Assembly: GCA_000499405.2 (NCBI GenBank)
Contig: HG738240.1
Location: forward strand, 1 to 11,916
Origin: Onchocerca volvulus
Lineage: Eukaryota; Nematoda; Chromadorea; Rhabditida; Onchocercidae
Length of the DNA: 11,916 nt
Direction of reading: 5' to 3'
Position numbers and translations under genes: made by a program. Positions within the stretch are counted from its first letter, which is position 1. Each line of letters begins with the position of its first letter. The notes beneath the pieces were generated by a model. The model was not told where the DNA came from and did not search any database. It worked only from the letters and a program-made list of their open reading frames with translations. Below, piece after piece: positions 8,301-11,916 of this stretch.

Positions 8301-10262
8301 TAAGTCTGAAATTAGCATGATTGGAGCAATCAATATTATTTTAGCATTACTTAATTGCATTGGAACTCGAAGTATTTCAATATTTGATTTTTATTTGTCA
8401 CATCAGATTATTTCTTTTTTTATGAGGTAAAATAAAGTTATTGATTTCCAATCAATCAATCAGTTACTTAATTAAGAGGTGAAAGATGGAAAATAATGAC
8501 ATGTTTGCAAATTAATTTGATATGATAAATAAAAACATTCAGTGAGGAATGATATTAGAAAGACTAAAAGATATGAAAATTTAGATGAAAAAACTTGAAT
8601 TTCAATAATGGATCATTCATCTGAATTAAAGTGATAATGAATAATTTGCTAATAATATGTATTATTTAAAAGGAACCTGGAATAAATCAGCATTATTGAA
8701 ATAGATAATAATTAAATTAATCTAGTGAAATATATTAATTTAATTATTTGCAATGTAACTTAAAATAGATTCAGCATTGTTGACATTATGAAAAAAAAAA
8801 CAAAATCAACTTGTTAAATACTACATTAGTCTAATTGAAATAAAAAGTTAAAAATTGTAAAAACTTTTAATCTTTTAATTCAATTAAGTCAATCTATGAT
8901 TTAACAAATCGGTCGTTTTTTTTTTTTTAAATTATAGTTAGTATTTTAGTACACTAAAATATTATATTGCAATTCATAAACTTGCAATATTAATAAGAAT
9001 TTCAGCGATACCATATTTACCACGTTATATGAAACCAGGTCAACCTTATGTCGTTTGTGGTGATGATGCAACTGGTTTGCATTACAGGTATCATTTTTAT
9101 CACTTAAGTGAATAAGTTTTATAAATCATCATTTACTTCATTATTAAAATTCAAATTTCAAAAGTATCAAGTTTTATTGAAAATCTTTATTTCTTCTTTC
9201 ATTAAAAACGAACAAATTTTAGAATTTAATTCGATAAACGAAAAATGCTAGTAAAAAATAGGAATGAAATTGTTTATTTAAGAGCGATAACATGTGAAGG
9301 TTGCAAAGGTTTCTTCCGACGAACAATTCAGGTAAGTGTTATAATTTTGATTTCTTAAATATATTTGTTACAATTTTGATTTATTAAATATATATACAAG
9401 TATTTAATTACTGAAAAATCATATTAATTATGCATGAATAAATAAATAATGATAATTTGAATATTGATTTCAAATATTTTTACGATTTAGTAAATTAAAT
9501 TGAATTATTTCGGATACAATCGTACATCAGAGGTAAGTTTTTAAATAATTAAATAAATATTATGGCATCAATTGTTGCATTCATGATTAAGACAGCACTG
9601 ACAGTTATCATTATTAATTATAGTTAATTTATTAATAGTTTGTTACTATGATAGCTTTTTATAATTGATTTATTGATATTTCACTATTATTATTAAATGC
9701 TATAATTAATTCCTCAAGTTCAATCTGTCATTATTTGCAACTTTTCTCTTAGCTAACATGATATTTTCATCTGATGAAATTTTGGAATAACTGATAGTAA
9801 AAATTTCATCGGCCACTAAATTATAATAAATGAAATGAAGAAAAAATATCTGTCCAAATTAAAATATTCGATTAAAATATTTTTTATTTCAATACTTGGA
9901 AAAAATTAAAAAATCTAAATAATTAAATTATTGATGTGAATAAATGCTTAAATTCAATGAAAAAATTTAATGCAAAATTTCTTAAAACTAAATAATCAAA
10001 TTTCACCGTCTGAATAAATCCTTAAATTCAAAGATAAAATACAAAAATTCAATTTGAAAAGTTTTTTTTTAATTTCAGCTAATTTTTAAATGTGAAATTC
10101 AAGCTTTAATAATTATTACATTTTTTTTTGCAGCAAAAAATTGTATACAAATGCAAAAGTATTGAGCGATGTGAAATCAGCAAAATTTCACGAAATATTT
10201 GCCCATTTTGTCGATTTCAAAAATGCCTGCGCAATGGAATGACAAAATCTTGTTTGTATTAA
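5298..10262 (+). CDS. Nuclear hormone receptor, DNA-binding domain only (four exons)
   Basis: The joined exons 5298-5358, 9006-9087, 9283-9331 and 10134-10262 give 106 codons plus TAA, with phases 1, 2 and 0 matching at each junction. Residues about 35-100 form a nuclear receptor zinc-finger domain: VVCGDDATGLHYR, P-box helix CEGCKGFFRRTIQ, then a second finger with Cys 71, 77, 87 and 90 at canonical spacing and CRFQKCLRNGM. The pattern resembles NR1-type receptors (thyroid, PPAR, E75-like), which act in the nucleus as hormone- or orphan-controlled transcription factors. Two oddities stand out: residue 35 is Tyr where the first zinc ligand Cys is expected, and the protein ends six residues after the GM motif with no ligand-binding domain. 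It may be a DBD-only receptor, a gene whose later exons are joined by a weak donor near 10251-10258, or a decaying copy. The DBD is secure; exon 1 and the 3' end are less so. Confidence 0.8.
5359..5508 (+). repeat. Diverged tandem copies that include the splice donor
   Basis: GTAAGTGAAA at 5359-5368 recurs at 5475-5484 (period 116). The following 25 or so bases also align with a few changes and one gap (…GTGTAAnTTCAACnTT…). The second copy therefore carries a consensus donor-like GTAAGT inside the intron. The match fades further on. Confidence 0.6.
5962..6330. repeat. 22-bp perfect direct repeats within a longer diverged repeat
   Basis: Positions 5962-5983 and 6260-6281 are identical over 22 bases (core TTATCATTTCATTTGATCATT). 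Weaker similarity continues for about 50 bases after each copy, including a shared TAATATTTC. The period is 298. The segment between has fewer A/T-only runs and a minus-strand open frame. This is either an old tandem duplication or the flanks of an inserted fragment. Confidence 0.6.
6153..6202. repeat. Two adjacent hairpins sharing a CCGAAAA core
   Basis: TTTTCGG (6153-6159) pairs with CCGAAAA (6170-6176) around a 10-base loop. Eleven bases later TCCGAA (6188-6193) pairs with TTCGGA (6197-6202) around a 3-base loop, followed by a run of T. The core appears three times, once inverted. The block lies inside intron 1. Confidence 0.5.
7506..7561 (+). promoter_or_regulatory. Cluster of AGGTCA-type half-sites in intron 1
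   Basis: AGGTTA at 7506-7511 is followed directly by AGGTCA at 7512-7517 (a DR0 arrangement), and another AGGTCA lies at 7556-7561 in the same orientation. The surrounding 7490-7620 is noticeably less AT-rich than the rest of the intron. DR0 elements are classically bound by GCNF-type (NR6) receptors and single half-sites by monomeric receptors. A role as intronic enhancer is inference. Confidence 0.4.
8942..8990. repeat. Two inverted repeats just before the exon 2 acceptor
   Basis: TATTTTAGT (8942-8950) is the reverse complement of 8953-8961, with two bases between. Immediately after, ATATTGCAA (8964-8972) pairs with TTGCAATAT (8982-8990) around a 9-base loop. The second stem ends 15 bases before the acceptor AG (9004-9005), in the place where a branch point and polypyrimidine tract would normally lie. 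Confidence 0.6.
9006..9087 (+). CDS. Receptor exon 2: first half of zinc finger I
   Basis: The exon follows TTTCAG and ends at AG|GTATCA. It encodes IPYLPRYMKPGQPYVVCGDD and continues to LHY, carrying two bases into exon 3 (phase 2). The expected first zinc ligand is replaced by a Tyr codon (TAT, 9047-9049); the second ligand Cys is at 9056-9058. The Gly-Asp-Asp-Ala-Thr-Gly and HYR segments match receptor DBDs. Confidence 0.9.
9283..9331 (+). CDS. Receptor exon 3: P-box and recognition helix
   Basis: The exon follows TTTAAG (an AAG acceptor rather than CAG) and ends at CAG|GTAAGT. It completes the Arg codon and encodes AITCEGCKGFFRRTIQ. Cys 52 and Cys 55 close zinc finger I. The P-box is CEGCKG, the type that reads AGGTCA half-sites. 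This 49-base exon is the most diagnostic part of the gene. Confidence 0.95.
10134..10262 (+). CDS. Receptor exon 4: zinc finger II and stop
   Basis: The exon follows TTTTGCAG and encodes QKIVYKCKSIERC, then SKISRNICPFC and RFQKCLRNGM, ending TKSCLY and TAA (10260-10262), with another in-frame TAA directly after. All four zinc ligands of finger II are present with C-x5-C-x9-C-x2-C spacing. Receptors normally continue here with a hinge and a ligand-binding domain of some 200 residues. Only weak donors (GTTTGT at 10252, GTATTA at 10256) could extend it. Confidence 0.9.
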   Translation, partial: QKIVYKCKSIERCEISKISRNICPFCRFQKCLRNGMTKSCLY

Positions 10263-10297
10263 TAACATAATTGCTTAAATTAAATTAAATAACATGA

Positions 10298-10303
10298 AAT
10301 AAA
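10298..10303 (+). terminator. AATAAA polyadenylation signal of the receptor gene
   Basis: AATAAA lies 36 bases after the stop codon, a plausible position for a short 3' UTR. It agrees with the gene ending at exon 4, although AATAAA is frequent by chance in such AT-rich DNA (another at about 10363). Confidence 0.3.
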
Positions 10304-10730
10304 TTCAAATTGAATCTTTTATTGAATTAAATTAAATTCGGACTAAACTGAATTCATTTACAAAATAAATTGAACGAAATGAAATGAATTGAATTGAAAT
10401 AATTTGTATTATGCTAAAATGATATTATTGCTTTTTTTTTATATTTTTTTGCATCATTTTATAATATTGCATTCTGTATTTTGATTATTTCGATAATTTA
10501 TTTGAAATTTTTATTTAAAATAGTTTTAAATTCTAAAAAATAAATTGTTTAAAATATCTAAAATTGATGAACATATTGTTTGTTCAAATGTCATGGATAT
10601 TTTCCATTTAAAAAAGTTTATTTTTTGCAAATTAATTTAAGAATTTCGAAAAAAATTTAAATATTTTGAACTATTCATTACTTTTTTATATTCTATATTA
10701 AGTACCATTCATTTTGAGAAATTTCGAGCA

Positions 10731-10974
10731 TTATTTTTATTTATTATTTTTCTTTTCTTATCTGTTTTCATTCTTTTTTTACTTTTTTTGCTTTCAATTT
10801 TTTTTTTTTTTTTGTTCCTTATTTTTTTTTTTTTTTTTTTTTTTGCTTTCATCTTTTTTTTATTTTTTATTCTTGGTTCTATTTTTTATCTTTTTCTCAT
10901 TTTTTCCTTGTTATTTTTTTTTCATTTTTAATTTTTTTTTTCATTTTTTTATTTTTCTGCTTTTTTTTTTTTTT
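10731..10974 (+). repeat. About 240-bp polypyrimidine (T/C) tract
   Basis: The plus strand is almost all T with scattered C and occasional A or G, including T runs longer than ten. A frame open across it from 10714 to 11040 encodes mainly Phe with Leu and Ser and is a composition artefact, not a gene. The tract separates two convergent genes. Long homopurine-homopyrimidine DNA can adopt triplex structure and is also prone to sequencing error. Confidence 0.85.
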
Positions 10975-11389
10975 AAAATATTTTTCAATCTTAGTAAACA
11001 AAACCAAAATAAAAACACAAAATTACATGGTGAAAAATAAAAATCACAACGAAATAAATCAATTCAATGACTCCAGCCATAATCAATTTTCCACAGGTTA
11101 AGTCAAATTCTTTCGGAATGAACAAAAGAAATGGAACTTCAATTCGGTAAACTTTTATAATGGGAATTGAAAAATGAAAAGAAATTTAATTGAGCGAGGC
11201 GCAGATTGGCAAAGATTTTAAAAATGTCTATTGAATTGACGGCATACAATATATTCTTTCATTTTTGGCTTGAGCAAAAGTTGTGTTATTGACATGCACC
11301 TGAAGAAAAGACAAAAATTTACAGAGAAAACTGAATATTTAACAATTCAGACAATAATTTCTTGCACTTGACATTATTTGAAAAAAATT

Positions 11390-11783
11390 TCACTCACTAG
11401 AATGTAATAGTGCCAAGCTTCTTCGTTTTTGCTCACGAGTTAAGTCTTCTTCATTTAACAGAACTTCATTTATAACGGCCCTCGTAAGGAATGCAGCTCC
11501 ACAGTGGCTGCAATTTGTTCAGCAGAGCTGACATGTGGCATACGAATGAAGTGGCCGCATTTCTGACAAAAACCTGAAAAATAATATATTTAAAATTTTT
11601 TAATTTTTCAAGTAAAGTTGATATCAACAAATGATTCTAAAAAAAAATTCTTTTAAAAATTATCCTTATTCTGATTAATAATACTAATATTTAAAATTAA
11701 ACTTACCACTCTGTTTATGTATTCTGCTTGCATGAATTTGCCATCTCTTCAAAACCCAAATTCTTTAGGGCACATGCCACATT
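11390..11783 (-). pseudogene. Zinc-finger gene fragment with two frame breaks
   Basis: Two minus-strand exons are visible, 11783-11707 and 11573-11390, joined by a 133-base GT-AG intron in matching phase. The first encodes a C2H2 finger: CGMCPKEFGF, then in another frame LKRWQIHASRIH. The second encodes FCQKCGHFIRMPHVSSAEQ and, after another frame change, CSHCGAAF and a charged tail (NEEDLTREQKRRSLALL) to TGA at 11392-11390. In both places one missing base in a short homopolymer explains the break (A run 11751-11754; T run 11514-11516 on the plus strand). With each break bridged, spacing is C-x2-C-x12-H-x4-H, then C-x2-C-x15-C-x2-C, both canonical for zinc sites. This argues for a real gene with sequence errors or a recent pseudogene. 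The 5' part lies outside the window. I do not recognise the family; a nucleic-acid-binding role is inferred from the fingers. Confidence 0.6.
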
Positions 11784-11916
11784 CTGAAAATACAATAAAA
11801 TGTCGCGAAAGAGTATGCCCTTGTTTGGAAAATACCGCTTAGTTTTATTATTATTTTGAATCAAACTGAACTATGATTAGTTATAGTTATCACAGATTAC
11901 AAAATGTGAAAGCTTT
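11784..11916 (-). other. Probable intron upstream of the zinc-finger exons
   Basis: The minus strand reads into TTTTATTGTATTTTCAG directly before the exon at 11783, a good T-rich acceptor. The exon begins with two bases of a split codon (N+AA), so an upstream exon with one spare base is required. None is evident before the window ends. Confidence 0.4.

Larger units (their letters stand above)
5359..9005 (+). other. Intron 1 of the receptor gene, 3.6 kb
   Basis: The intron starts GTAAGT and ends TTTCAG at 9005. It is much longer than the other two (195 and 802 bases). It contains the duplicated donor-like segment (5475), a pair of diverged direct repeats (5962 and 6260), a hairpin pair (6153-6202), an AGGTCA cluster (7506-7561) and a hairpin pair next to the acceptor (8942-8990). 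A minus-strand open frame at 6017-6250 sits between the direct repeats. The remainder is AT-rich with runs of A or T up to about 17. A 37-base exon-like block at 7205-7241 would break the frame if included. Confidence 0.55.
10263..11389. other. Intergenic stretch between convergent genes
   Basis: No ligand-binding-domain exon is recognisable on the plus strand. The middle is occupied by the pyrimidine tract at 10731-10974. A 50-base block at 11097-11146 has a good acceptor (TTTTCCACAG) and a donor-like GTAAAC, but its frame does not join to receptor exon 4. The right end carries a strong minus-strand acceptor (CTTTTCTTCAG, exon beginning at 11299), which could give the neighbouring gene a short last exon. 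Confidence 0.45.

Noticed and set aside
10251..10258. Continuation of receptor exon 4 through a donor at GTTTGT or GTATTA
   Set aside because: Neither matches the GTAAGT-like donors used by the other exons, and no in-phase exon is found in the rest of the window. It remains possible if the partner exon lies beyond it.
9005..10262. Assignment of the receptor to a named gene (thyroid receptor, E75, PPAR or a specific nhr)
   Set aside because: The DBD shares phrases with several NR1 groups and no ligand-binding domain is available, so a symbol would be a guess.
10714..11040. 108-codon plus-strand open frame, mostly phenylalanine
   Set aside because: It translates a T-rich low-complexity tract. 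Composition alone explains the lack of stop codons, and no domain is present.
1..11916. tRNA, rRNA, CRISPR array or intact transposase
   Set aside because: I looked for the T-loop signature, spaced direct repeats and long coding frames on both strands and saw none.

Overview
The window looks like nuclear DNA from an invertebrate, most probably an AT-rich parasitic nematode (a filarial-type worm is my best guess). The evidence is very high A+T by eye, long A and T homopolymers, a gene split into short exons by GT-AG introns whose acceptors are T-rich and mostly end in TTTCAG or TTGCAG, and a nuclear hormone receptor. The genus is inferred, not proven. No rRNA, tRNA, CRISPR array or bacterial operon was found.

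Layout. Positions 1-4800 are mostly non-coding. They hold a near-perfect 202-bp tandem duplication (374-777), two weak coding-like islands (1464-1646 and 2308-2541), a degenerate repeat cluster with a perfect 22-bp inverted repeat (about 3110-3500), and several hairpins or palindromes. From about 4840 to 5300 the composition becomes less AT-rich and resembles a promoter and 5' leader. It has a long poly-T acceptor-like site, a 32-codon small ORF and a nuclear-receptor DR1-like element.

The best-supported gene is a plus-strand nuclear receptor DNA-binding domain in four exons (5298-5358, 9006-9087, 9283-9331, 10134-10262). All junctions keep frame and the model gives 106 residues. Two things are odd: the first zinc-ligand cysteine is replaced by tyrosine, and the frame stops six residues after the end of the DNA-binding core, so no ligand-binding domain is encoded here. 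The 3.6-kb first intron carries a second group of AGGTCA-like half-sites, diverged repeats and hairpins.

Downstream, a roughly 240-bp pyrimidine tract (10731-10974) separates this gene from a convergent minus-strand zinc-finger gene (11390-11783, cut off at its 5' side). That gene's two visible exons are each broken by one apparent missing base in a short homopolymer. This suggests sequence error or a young pseudogene. The two genes have no demonstrated functional link. The receptor half-sites around the receptor gene do allow an autoregulation hypothesis.
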